Part shown: piece after piece, positions 48,216-57,905 of the stretch
Layout of the letters: every line of letters begins with the position of its first letter
How positions within the stretch are numbered: position 1 is the stretch's first letter
Made by a program: the position numbers and the translations under genes
Notes under the pieces: model-generated
The model's input: the letters and a program-made list of their open reading frames with translations, nothing else
What the model was told of the DNA's origin: nothing
Database searches by the model: none
Source of the DNA: Diatrype stigma
Lineage: Eukaryota; Ascomycota; Sordariomycetes; Xylariales; Diatrypaceae
Assembly (NCBI GenBank): GCA_022225965.2
Contig: JAKJXP020000008.1
Coordinates: forward strand, 558,001-622,000
Direction: 5' to 3'
Length of the DNA stretch: 64,000 nucleotides

Positions 48216-49510
48216 CTACGATGCGGGCGAAGCCGCCGTCGGTTCCTCAACAATCTGTCCATCAGCATCCATCTTGCCGATGGCGCCCTCGAACAGTTGC
48301 GGCAGGATCTCCGCCGCGTCGCCCTGGAAGAAGAAATCCCTCCCGGACAAACCGGCCGCGGAGTCGGGGTCCGGGTTGACCACGGCGACCCGGGCGCCCT
48401 TCCGCTGCGCCTTGCGCGTGTACGCGGCGGCGGGGTACACGGCGGCGGCGGTGCCGACGACGATCATGAGGTCGATTTGGCCGCGCCAGATCCAGTTCTC
48501 GACCTCCATCATCATGAGGTCGTCGAGCGGCTCGCCGAACCAGACCACGCCGGGCCGCAGCAGGCCGTTGCGGCAGCGCGGGCAGTGCGGCAGGTCCTCG
48601 ACCCGGACCGCCGGCACGGGCACGTCCGGGTCGAGGAGCGGCATCGTCTGGTCGGCCGGGTAGTCCTCAGCGGCGGCCGCGAGCGCCGGGCACAGCGGGT
48701 CCGACAGGTTGTCGCGATCGACATACCCGCACCCGTTGAAGCACTTGACGTCGAGGATGCTGCCGTGCAGCAGGCGCAGTTGCGACGCTGGGTGGCCGGC
48801 GCGAGGGGATAGACCTGGTGATCATCCGAGTTAGAATATCAGCAACTTCAGTTATCTACATGTAACCATAACCATGAGCCCATTTATCTATCTATCCATC
48901 AACCAATCCATCAACCCGAACCCGAACCCCACGCACCCCCACTCACTCGCTCACTACACTCACCATCGACGTTCTGCGACAGGCACAGGAAGTCCGGGTT
49001 CGCCTTGGCCAGGGCGGCGAGGGCGTAGTGGGCGCGGTTGGGGCGGGCGCGCAGGGCCATGTGGCGGCGCCAGGCGTAGAAGAGCCAGACGAGGCCCGGG
49101 TCGGCGGCGAAGGCGTCCGGCGTGGCCAGCGACGTCGGGTCGTGGTTGCGCCAGAGCCCGCCCGCGCCGCGGAACGTCGGCAGGCCCGAGGCCGCCGACA
49201 GGCCCGCGCCGCACAGCGCCAGGATGCGCGCCCCGGGCCGGCCGGCCAGCTCGCGGCACGCGGCGATCGACGTGCTGGGGCGGCTTTGCGAGTCCATCTC
49301 TGCGGGCGTTCGCGAGGAGAAGGCGCGTGAGGACGTGGATGGGAAATAGGCCTCGGCGTAGCGCTGGGGGGCAAAGGGTCGGTGGCGGGGGTGGAAGTGG
49401 AAGTGGAGGTGAATATAGGACGGCGAGTTCGTCGTCGTCGCCGCCGTCGTTAGGGAGAGGAAGGGCAACGGAGGAGGGGGCCTTGCTAGCCTGATGCCGG
49501 TGGGCAGCAT
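48216..49510 (-). CDS. Class III (SIRT5-like) sirtuin, NAD-dependent deacylase
   Basis: Two exons on the minus strand, 48964-49510 and 48216-48814, join in frame to 381 residues. The NAD site GAGLSAASGLPTFRG lies at residues 101-115, SQNVDGLSPRAG crosses the junction at 178-189, and the catalytic His is in LLHGS (199). Two Cys pairs (VKCFNGCG and HCPRC) can bind zinc, though the first has a C-X3-C spacing, and GVVWFGE and VVGTAAAVYPAA follow. A Y-x-x-R motif (Tyr145, Arg148) matches the acidic-acyl pocket of SIRT5, suggesting demalonylase/desuccinylase/deglutarylase activity. The first 71 residues are Pro/Ser/His/Arg-rich and lack acidic residues until residue 53, so could be a mitochondrial presequence; Met72 (MDSQSRP) could start a shorter form. 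Third positions are strongly G/C. Confidence 0.93.
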
Positions 49511-50106
49511 GAGCGGAGGGTACGTGACATATCTACCTGGCCTTGGCAGCCTTAGGTATTGGTTCGGGTGCCTGATTGAAAGCCTGATTGAAAGCAGGAA
49601 ATCATCCTTTCATCCTTCGTAACGTTTTAGTAGTTTAGGTGCAGCTTAACGATTGGTTGCCCACCTTCAAAATGGCTTGTCAGGTCAGGCCCCTGGAGTG
49701 TTTCGTGGGGTAAGTAAGTATGTAAGTATTAAGTATATGCAGGTAGGAGGTGGGCTGCCCGATATGACGTAGGGAATCCCTCTCTAGTTGCATTGTCAGT
49801 CATACAGTATATAACGATAATTTGGTCTATATGCACTGAGAAAGGACAATTGCATATTATTGGCCTATACAGTGTTGGCTCTCCCCTATATATTAACTTC
49901 CGGCCACTGGGTCAGGACTCGGGAAGTATGTTTGAACATCTTCTTGCAACATCTTCTTACAACATTGGAACACCCTTTCGCCTCTCTTGACACCAAATAC
50001 GACAGCAGCCGAAATCAGCTCCAATCTGACCAAGAGGACATCGAAGCAGGGAAGCGAGCACACAACATCCCTTGAACACCCGGTCCCCGGACAAAGCTCT
50101 CATGTG
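49511..50106. other. Divergent intergenic region; no gene seen
   Basis: Shared upstream region of the sirtuin and the 2EXR-like gene. The 2EXR frame stays open upstream to about 49987 without an in-frame ATG. Confidence 0.4.
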
Positions 50107-50799
50107 ATGGAGGCCAGTCAGGAGAACTCGATATTCTTCACTCTCCCAGCCGAACTGCGCAACGCGGTATATCTGTACTGCGTTCCCATTCTTCACCAGT
50201 CGTATGGATTCACCAGCTTTAGCCACTTGCGCAGCCGCCGGGGGTGGTGGTGCCGTGCTGAGACTCCGGACTTGCTGCTTACGTGTAAGCGTATTCGGAA
50301 AGAAGTAACATATATCGTTGGTGCCTTCGCTACCGTTCGACTCAATGTAGACCCGCGTATGCACATCATTTGCGGTCTCAACCCATTCAACCTCTCTCCT
50401 ACTTCGGATCTTCGCCTCGAGCTTACATTCCGCTTTTCCAGTATATTTTCATCGTGGAGTCTGGCCAGCCTGAACGAATTCTTCGAAGCATATGGCGGGA
50501 GCCTCAAGGACCTCCGCACTATCGACGTACACTGCTCACCGGAACCGTCACGGTTCAGCCCGCCACGTTTTGACCGGCCACAGTTTATCAAGAGTGCTAA
50601 GACCCAACAAGAAGGCACCGTTCGGAGGCTGCTGGCTTTCGCTTTGACAAGCAACAGCGTGAAGACGATCAAGTTTCACGGGCCCGACAACAGGCAACTG
50701 AAGGAACACCTGAACGGCCTAGAGACAAGTGTTAAGGCTCAACTTGCTCTTTCCAAACCGGAGGTGGAGTTTCAGTTTTTACCTAGTACCCCATGTTGA
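50107..50799 (+). CDS. 2EXR/F-box-like hypothetical protein
   Basis: A single exon of 230 residues from the ATG at 50107. The N-terminal motif FFTLPAELRNAVYLYCVP, followed by TPDLLLTCKRIRKEVTYIVGAFATVRLNV, has the pattern of the fungal 2EXR domain (F/L-xLPxELRxxIY... LLxxCrxIRxE), which is abundant in filamentous fungi and has no clear function. The rest has alternating helices and ends FLPSTPC. The open frame extends 40 codons upstream without an ATG, so an upstream exon is possible but not shown. GC is ordinary, unlike the adjoining sirtuin. Confidence 0.72.
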   Translation: MEASQENSIFFTLPAELRNAVYLYCVPILHQSYGFTSFSHLRSRRGWWCRAETPDLLLTCKRIRKEVTYIVGAFATVRLNVDPRMHIICGLNPFNLSPTSDLRLELTFRFSSIFSSWSLASLNEFFEAYGGSLKDLRTIDVHCSPEPSRFSPPRFDRPQFIKSAKTQQEGTVRRLLAFALTSNSVKTIKFHGPDNRQLKEHLNGLETSVKAQLALSKPEVEFQFLPSTPC

Positions 50800-51523
50800 A
50801 GCAGCACCAGAGCGATGCCTGGGGAAGGGAATTCGCCTGGGTGAATAACGGGGGGACCGGTGGAGAGGAACACTGGCAAGCACAATAAGCTTTTAGAGTT
50901 CAGCATCGAGACCGACGCTATCACCCCAAGCACAGGAGCATAATTTTCCCTAGTAGTAGGAAGACAAAGCGGGGAGAGGGGATTGGGAGGAGGGAAGTTA
51001 CCTATACATTCTACTACTTAATACGGCTATCTTCGGAGTGGTTGCTAATTCTACAGTCTGCGCAATCCGAATATACTATGTAGGACACCAAACTCCTCAT
51101 AATATGAGGGCCTTCCTTAAGTGTCTCAATGATAGCATGACAATAATACTTTTCGTTAAGGTTTACTCTTCACAAGCAGAACTGCTGATCATCCGAGTTA
51201 AGCACTACCTACAAGGCACAAGCGAACAGAGTGAATCTAGACAACGACGATAACTAGAATGAATCGCGACTGAAATGAGCGATACGGTAATACTGCCATC
51301 TTATCGGCTGCGTACAGCGTTTGCATCTTAAATCACATTGATACCTGTGACCTTATGCTGGACGTAGTTCATCAGCAAACGGACCTTACCCCTGAGACAA
51401 GCCAAGGCTAGTTTAGGTTTTAGCCTATACCTTGATCCTCCTCGCTAGCTTAGCTACTAAGTAGCTAGCCAGAACCTGGACTATATGAGGCATTATTTCA
51501 GGAACAAATGTTCAATCATCTTC
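50800..51523. other. Intergenic region; no gene seen
   Basis: Nothing supportable between the 2EXR-like gene and the tRNA. Confidence 0.4.
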
Positions 51524-51608
51524 GGCCCGCTGGCCAAATGGTAAGGCGTCGGATTCCAGAAAAATTCGAGTTTCCCGAAGATTAAGCGTTCGATTCGCTT
51601 GTGGGTCA
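51524..51608 (+). tRNA. Intron-containing tRNA, probably tRNA-Trp (CCA)
   Basis: Acceptor arms GGCCCGC (51524-51530) and GTGGGTC (51601-51607) pair with two G-U wobbles. The D arm GCC...GGC with AATGGTA loop, the T arm AAGCG-TTCGATT-CGCTT and the five-base variable region AGATT are all canonical. The anticodon loop reads TTCCAG with T33, giving anticodon CCA. About 13 extra bases after position 37 form an intron at the standard tRNA intron site. One stem pair (31:39) is A-C, which weakens the call slightly. A T-run follows at about 51625, as expected for RNA polymerase III. Confidence 0.78.
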
Positions 51609-52140
51609 AGATTCATCTTTTTGATTTATTTTTTGATGTTTTCGCTATCGCTATCTCGTCACGTATATTTCTTTGGGGGGGTTTGGTGGCAGGTAGGCAG
51701 GTGTAGTGGTCAGTGAACTCTATGTTCATCTAGTTGCAAGAAGCTGACAGATAGCTGGCATGATGTACTTAATAGTATTGGTTTGCCAAAGTCATGAACA
51801 ACGGTAGAATTGAGACCTGAGGGTTGCTACTCCTGCGATTTCTAGCTCAAATGATGAGATTCCATCATTCTTGTTCTTCAACTCAATGTATTTTATGTAT
51901 GTATGTCATCCATTAGTGTAATCCCATGCCAGTCTTTAAGTACTAGGTATATATATCGTCCTGCCTGCTGCCCCTCCTCGAAACTCTAGGCATAATCATA
52001 AGCTCTAACCGACCAGCTTACGAGAACGTCTGATGTATAAGCCGTGTGTATATATATCTCATAATCTCATCCAGTAAACAGTATCATAAATTGCGGCCAC
52101 TGGCCGAACATCCATATGTTCCTCCATCCTCCTATCCGCA
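51609..52140. other. Intergenic region; no gene seen
   Basis: Holds the tRNA T-rich terminator near 51617-51632 and the 3' side of the Arg/Ser-rich gene. Short TA-rich runs occur near 51945 and 52050. Confidence 0.4.
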
Positions 52141-53448
52141 TCAGGGGTATCTCCGCATGAGCCGGTCTTCGTACAGCACATCGTCGCTGCCATCAATATC
52201 ATAGTACCTGCCGGAACTCGGCAGCCGCGGCACCGATGGGCGGTGGTCTAGCATGAGCCTCTCGGGATCTCTCATCCCCGCGCCCCTCCCGCCACCATCG
52301 CCGCCATGTTCGATATTGTACCTCCGGTTATCGTCGTCCAGGACCAGCCTGCCGTTGTCGAACACGCGCTTCCCTTCCTGCCGCCCATTCCGGAACCTCT
52401 CCTCGATGACGAGCACATCCGGGCTTTTGTCGCGACGGTGGTCCTGGTGCTGGTGGCGGCGTCGGTACCGGTCATCCTCTTCGCTGCCTCTGTCTAATGA
52501 TCTCCAATCCCGGTCCCGGTCCCGATCTCGTCCCTCAACGGCATCTTTGAACTTCCCCTTCAATTTCTCCTCCTCATCCTCGCCAAACACCATCTTCCGC
52601 GTCTTGTGCACGATGAAGGCAGCCGACGCAGCGGTGGCTATGAAGGCGAGTCCCGTCTTCAGATCGTGCTCCCCCTTGCTCTTTCCCTTTTCCTTGCCCG
52701 TCTTTGTCTTGGTCTTGCCCTTTCGCTCGTCATCACCATCAGCAGCGGCATCCCTGCCGCTGCTCTTCGTCTTGGTCTTGGAAACAGAGCTGTCTCGCCT
52801 CCTCCTCCTCCTGCTATCTTCCTCCCCCGAGGAATAGGACGAATAAGAAGAGACCGAGCGCTGCCGTTGCCGCCGCTGCTCCTGCTCCTGCCGCTGCCGC
52901 CTCTTCCTTTCTTGTTGTCGTCGCTCCCGATCCTGATCCCAGCGCCCATCTACCGGCGCCGTCGCTGCGGGCAGCAGGCCCGGCCGACTCGGTCGGGACT
53001 GCGATCGGATTCGCGCCCCCGGCGGTTGTGACTGCGACCGTGATCGCGGCCGTGACCGTGATTGTGATTGTGATGGTGATGGTGATGGTGACCGTGCCCG
53101 TGACTGTGGTGGTGACCGCGTCCGTGATGGTGATCGTGCCCGTGACTGCGGTGGTGACCGTGTCCGTGACCGCGACCGTGGCGTCGGCGGTGGTGAAGGA
53201 GATTCCGACAAGGGGTAGGGCGGGATGATGCGGGGATGGCGGCGCCCCGCCGCCGGTGGTGTTGGCGTCGGTCCTTGTTGCTGTTGCGTAGTATATCGGG
53301 GTGTTTCTGCTAGGCGAGGAGGCGGCGTCTTCGACCTTGCCCTCGTGCGCGGCGAGAGGGGCGGCCGCGATGGAGGCGACGAGTCCCACGGGGGCGATTG
53401 CGGGCGTAGTGACGGCATGGAGGGGCTGTGGTCGTCGTAGCGGGGCAT
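52141..53448 (-). CDS. Arg/Ser-rich low-complexity protein with one hydrophobic segment
   Basis: One exon of 435 residues that I cannot assign to a named family. The first 160 residues are Pro-rich and then a long RSRSRS/SPSPSQSQSR stretch. Residues 165-265 are charged, with RRQQERKRRQRQEQEQRR and alternating Lys/Thr (KTKTKTGKEKGKSKG). A single hydrophobic stretch, DLKTGLAFIATAASAAFIVHKT (about residues 265-287), may be a membrane or membrane-associated helix. The tail has better-defined sequence (KSPDVLVIEERFRNGRQEGKRVFDNGRLVLDDDNRRYNIEHGG). It has the look of SR-rich fungal proteins, but no RNA-recognition motif is present, so no splicing role should be assumed. Confidence 0.65.
   Translation of the reverse strand: MPRYDDHSPSMPSLRPQSPPWDSSPPSRPPLSPRTRARSKTPPPRLAETPRYTTQQQQGPTPTPPAAGRRHPRIIPPYPLSESPSPPPTPRSRSRTRSPPQSRARSPSRTRSPPQSRARSPSPSPSQSQSRSRPRSRSQSQPPGARIRSQSRPSRPGLLPAATAPVDGRWDQDRERRQQERKRRQRQEQEQRRQRQRSVSSYSSYSSGEEDSRRRRRRDSSVSKTKTKSSGRDAAADGDDERKGKTKTKTGKEKGKSKGEHDLKTGLAFIATAASAAFIVHKTRKMVFGEDEEEKLKGKFKDAVEGRDRDRDRDWRSLDRGSEEDDRYRRRHQHQDHRRDKSPDVLVIEERFRNGRQEGKRVFDNGRLVLDDDNRRYNIEHGGDGGGRGAGMRDPERLMLDHRPSVPRLPSSGRYYDIDGSDDVLYEDRLMRRYP
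53026..53185 (-). repeat. Hexanucleotide-type repeat coding the RS-rich tract
   Basis: Imperfect six-base units of the GACCGT/GTGATC/GGTGAT type, in frame within the Arg/Ser-rich gene. Contracting or expanding would alter the RS-tract length without a frameshift. Confidence 0.75.
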
Positions 53449-54715
53449 GGTATTGTTGGGGAGATAGAGAGATTCTTTTGGCGAGTGAGGGGCTGTTGGT
53501 CTTTGCTCTCGATGGGGACTATAAATAGGTAACCAGGGGTACTCGCTAGTAGGTAGTCAAGTGTGAACCGATAGAAAATCAGTAAAGGTAAGAAAGGTAA
53601 TTCTCGCGCTCTGGCAAAACTTTTAACTCGATTTACTCGATTTCCATCAACCCCCTTTTGAGCAATGATGGCCTGAACGACGTAGTAGTAGCTGCCCAAT
53701 ACCGCCGCATATCAAGGGTGCCCCATGTAAGTGTTATAGTTTAGTAATCATGGGTCGGGTCTTGAACTCGAATTGGTATTTTTCTTTCTTTCTTTCTTCC
53801 TTTCTCTTCCCAGCTCAACGATTCTTCAGTAGACGCGAACCGCCAGATTATCGCCTTGTCTGTCCTCTGTAACCACGTTCCAAACTCGTGAGCCACTTAC
53901 ACAACGGAATGGGTCGGGAACATACATCTAAGTATGAGCAAGGGACACTTCGACGTGTGTCGATGGAATATACGCCATTTTTATTACTTATCCGGATGCT
54001 TGGCGTCTTCTAGAATGCATCGTTAGCTTGGTGGTAGGGAAGCGGGCCATCGAAGATGCCGCCCTTGATTGGACTAGATCAGCCCAAAAGCTTGCCTTCG
54101 TGGCGCCACTCGAGCATGCGTGTATGTCATACCACATAGTAGTAACACTTCTCACGGTGGCATTATAATGGACCAGAGGAGGTGGTGACTCCCCTATCAC
54201 CACGTCGCCTTACACTAGGCCCGGCCGTTGGGTTGCAAATAGCGGGAGCCCACTATCTGGCACATCGCCTCGTTGGCCTAGGTAATAATGAGCCGGCAGT
54301 TCGTGCACAATGATACTGTCGAATGCCTTTCAATCGTCGTATACTTAATCCATTGGATCTGGATAATGGGTATGGTTACTACAGACCTTTCAGACGACTT
54401 GCTCATGATATGTTTGTGACATCATAACAAGTAATGAGGGGGGGGTTTCTGGGCCAACTTTGAAGACCCCAGTTGCAACTACCGAGTTACGTTATACGTT
54501 ATATTATAACTGGAAAGGATCATTCTCTAAGGGCTCGACTGGTGTATGAGTAGATAGAAGGGTCCGTTAGGGGACCAGTTCGCTAGGATGGGTGAGGGAT
54601 AGTTTAAGAGATCAGACTTCATGTGAAATTGGTATTATGCAGGATTAGAAGAACTATGAACTAGGTGGTAGGTATCGTGAACCAACAATGAAATCTATGC
54701 ACGATCAACTCCTAC
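53449..54715. other. Intergenic region; no gene seen
   Basis: Contains the promoter of the Arg/Ser-rich gene and the 3' side of the phosphatase homologue. A TTTC-unit run lies at about 53779-53806. No supportable gene. Confidence 0.4.
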
Positions 54716-56176
54716 TCAGGAAAAAGCCGCCGCGTATCGCTTCCCGACCAGCGTGCCGTTCCCGACCGCCGGATCCGAGTATATGCTCAGCACGTCCGTC
54801 GAGTTCCCGTAGTCCACGCCGCACTTCTCCGAGAAGCCCGCGAACATGTCCGCGCGGCCGCGCACGTACGCCTGGAAGCCGGCGCGGGAGCAGGTGGTGC
54901 CCGGGCCGTCGGCGCAGCCCGGCAGGGGCTGCGGCGCGCTGTTGACCAGCGCGCGGTAGTAGTCGCCGTCGGCGTAGCCGTAGCTGCCCTCGCAGCGCAG
55001 GCGCTCGACGGCGACGTTGCCCAGGAACGGCAGCAGGTGCGAGCTCTTCCACGCGCGCCGGTGGTTGATCCGGTCCAGGGGCATCGTGTCGTTGATGGCC
55101 GCCGCGCTCCCGCCGCTGAACTCTGAGTTGTTGAACAGGCCCATCGCCACGAGCACCATGGGCGGCAGCTCGCGGTGCGTGAAGCTGACGTACAGGTCCT
55201 CCTTGCCCTCCCCCTCGTCGTCGTCCAGGAGCAGGTTCGCCGTGGCGTTCAGCCAGGGCAGGCCGACGGGGCCGGAGACCTCGCTCCCGTACCCGACGTT
55301 GTAGTGGTACTGGATGTCGGCGGTGTACTCCCAGCCGAGCCAGTCGTCGGGCGAGAACAGGTCGAGGTCGCAGAAGGGCGAGCTGCCGCGGATGACGGTC
55401 TCGTAGCCGCACAGCTCCATCATGCCGTAGACGTCGTTGGCGGTGAAGTTGAAGCTGGGCGCGAGCGCGTTCAGGCGCGCCACGACGGGCGCCGCGAACT
55501 TCTCGAGGTGCACGGCCGACTGGTCGCTCCCCGCCGCGCCCGAGTACGCCGGGCAGCTCTTGTAGGGCGTCAGGCTGTCGGCGCCGGCCTCCTCCGACTC
55601 GTACACGCTGACGACGCGGACCTGGTCCTCGCCCGTCTCGAAGCCGCGCACGAGCGCCCGCGCCGACTCGAACGTGCGCTCCGCCGACGACGTCCAGATG
55701 CGCGCCGGCGGCTTCAGGCCCGGGTACCGGAACGACAGGGTGACGCCCAGCTGGGCGGCCTCGAGCTTGCCGACGCGCGTCAGCAGCTCCTGCTCGGCGT
55801 CGCTGAGGGGGGCGGTCCACTGGGCGAGGAAGCTCAGCGCCGGGATCGTGGACCACGAGTCGGCGGCGCCCGCCGTGTGGTTCTCGAGCTTCGAGACGAA
55901 CGGCTCGATGTACTCCTCGTAGTCGTAGTCGTTAGCGTAGATGGCCGCGTGGCGCGACAGGTAGGCCGCCTTCGCCGGCGTGCAGCCCTGGGGCGGGCTC
56001 GGGGACGCCGGCGGGTCCTGCGGCTCGAAGTACGGCGCCACGCCGCCGAGGTGCTCGAGCGGGTTGAAGCTGTAGGTGGAGTACAGCAGTGCTGCGGAGG
56101 CTGAGCTCATCCCGTTGGCGTAGACTAGGAGCTGGGCGAGTGGCCCAGCGAGCCGCTTGACAGGTGATGGAGCCAT
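54716..56176 (-). CDS. Divergent histidine acid phosphatase-family protein
   Basis: A single exon of 486 residues. The framework FNPLEHLGGVAPYFEP, AYLSRHAAIYANDYDYEEYIEPF, RIWTSSAERTFESARALVRGF, CGYETVIRGSSPFCDLFS-type block, GYGSEVSGPVGLPWLNA and FTHRELPPMVLVAMGLFN matches fungal histidine acid phosphatases. In classical members the first motif is RHGxRxP; here it is RHAAIYA (Arg75, His76), keeping the nucleophilic His but losing the Gly and second Arg. The second motif is HRE (334-336), not HD. Some fungal homologues share the RHAAIYAN form, so this is likely a subfamily trait, but activity is uncertain. The N-terminus has a weak hydrophobic stretch that may act as a signal. Several NxS/T sites are present. 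Third positions are nearly all G/C. Confidence 0.85.
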   Translation of the reverse strand: MAPSPVKRLAGPLAQLLVYANGMSSASAALLYSTYSFNPLEHLGGVAPYFEPQDPPASPSPPQGCTPAKAAYLSRHAAIYANDYDYEEYIEPFVSKLENHTAGAADSWSTIPALSFLAQWTAPLSDAEQELLTRVGKLEAAQLGVTLSFRYPGLKPPARIWTSSAERTFESARALVRGFETGEDQVRVVSVYESEEAGADSLTPYKSCPAYSGAAGSDQSAVHLEKFAAPVVARLNALAPSFNFTANDVYGMMELCGYETVIRGSSPFCDLDLFSPDDWLGWEYTADIQYHYNVGYGSEVSGPVGLPWLNATANLLLDDDEGEGKEDLYVSFTHRELPPMVLVAMGLFNNSEFSGGSAAAINDTMPLDRINHRRAWKSSHLLPFLGNVAVERLRCEGSYGYADGDYYRALVNSAPQPLPGCADGPGTTCSRAGFQAYVRGRADMFAGFSEKCGVDYGNSTDVLSIYSDPAVGNGTLVGKRYAAAFS

Positions 56177-57905
56177 GCTTGCTGTTCAGGGACCCCCGTG
56201 TAGCAAGCAATCCTGTGATGAGGAGCTAGACAGCTTATACTGAGGACGAAAGCAGTTACTGAAGCACGGCAACAAGCCGACTACGAAGAGAAGATGTTGA
56301 TGGCGTCTGCGCTAAGGTTTGAATCCTAAGGAACAGAAGGAAATAAATACCTAGACCCAATAACTTACATAGTACGTTTTGCATAAAAGCTAACCTGGCG
56401 GTCACCTTGCCAAAGAGTATAGTAAACAACCCCCATTTCTGATAGGACAGCAAGCATAGTACGTAGGGTAAAACCTGTTTATTTCCTTACACTAGGTACA
56501 ATGCGTGAATGCGTGAAGGCGTGAATGCCTCGAAGACTAATGCGGTACTTGTTACGACGGTGAAGGACGGAAGCTGCCAACGATCCAGCGTGATCCTGGC
56601 CTTATGGGATGGGGAAGCTTGAAGTGGGAATCCCGGCAGCCTGTAGTGCCTGGATATTTCTCTTGTAGGCGTCATGGCCCCCACTAACCGTTGGAATTAC
56701 AAGGTCTTACGAAGTTAGTCAGGGCTGTCAGGGGTCTTTCAAAGCTTGTTTCTCCACAGCCTGTCCAATCTGCACCCTTCACGTCATTAATTAAGGGCTA
56801 CACCTATGCAGCCGTGGTGAAGCCGAATTAAGATTAATACACAAACTTCGTATCCCAACCGCGGATCTTGCATTGGGCGAGTATTTTGTGTGTCATGAAT
56901 ATTCGGTAGGTTTGTTTAGTCCATAGCGGTCACTCACACTCATACGACAATGATAACTGTATAGTGGGTGTCTTGATAACATCGCAAGCATCGCCGGATT
57001 CATCCGCAATACTTATTGCGCTGCACATCTACACCGTCCTCGGCCTAGGATGACTGGCCGGTTTCTGGTATGACTATAATAAGAATACTGTTATATATGA
57101 TGATTTTGCGCCTGCCCCTCCAAGTAGATGCTGATCCTTCGTTAATGACTTGCATACTACCTACGTAGTAGAGGTGATGCTCTGCATCCAACCTTTTCGG
57201 TTCGACCTCCCATTGTCTGTCATCAGTGCATTGTCGATTCATCAAGTCGAGATGTCTTGTGGTGGTCGTGTATAGTCGTTTGGCAGATTCTGTCCGGCCA
57301 GAACGACACTTGAACGACTAGTTATGACTAATTGCTGCATTGAAATATGATAAGGTTGAGTTCCGGAATGTAATTGCGTATTCATGGACTCATATGTTGC
57401 TATGATACTTCGGACTAGAAGTATGAAGTTTTATGACTACCGATTTGACCTATTCATATGCCCCTATTCTAGGGAACTACTGGGTATAAACTACTCCCTT
57501 TGAGGTGGCTCGACTACACAGCTTAGTCGAACCACGGGGTACGAAATATAATGAATGGAGTCGATGTTGCTGGAATCACTAGGGAACGCCTTTGTCATGT
57601 AGTTGTCTTAATTCGAAGGCAGGCGCAATGTGCGCAATGAGCCTAGATCATCTATATGCGACCTTTATATATAGGTTTTGATATATCCCACCATTCCCCA
57701 GTGCCGCCGTCCATGCGCCTATGCCTATGCATATGCATGCATGTATATAAATATAAGTAGACACCTTTAGTTCAACGCGAGCTGCAACGTGCGTCGCACC
57801 TAGACACGAACGAACCGTCCAATCGTGTCACAAATCCATGTTTTATATACATTCAATAACTGTGTAAACCGAGGGCTATAAACTCCATGATGCCCCCCGG
57901 CTTAA
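56177..57905. other. Intergenic region of 1.7 kb; no gene seen
   Basis: Lies between the start of the phosphatase homologue and the end of elg1. AT-rich in places; TATG/CATG-rich runs at about 57720-57745. No gene or RNA recognised. Confidence 0.45.

Noticed and set aside
54705..55856. 383-codon frame on the minus strand overlapping the phosphatase homologue
   Set aside because: Arg/Ala/Gly-rich shadow frame typical of very GC-rich genes; the other minus-strand frame has clear family motifs.
55175..56104. 309-codon plus-strand frame opposite the phosphatase homologue
   Set aside because: Low-complexity Val/Arg/Ala composition and no motif; antisense shadow.
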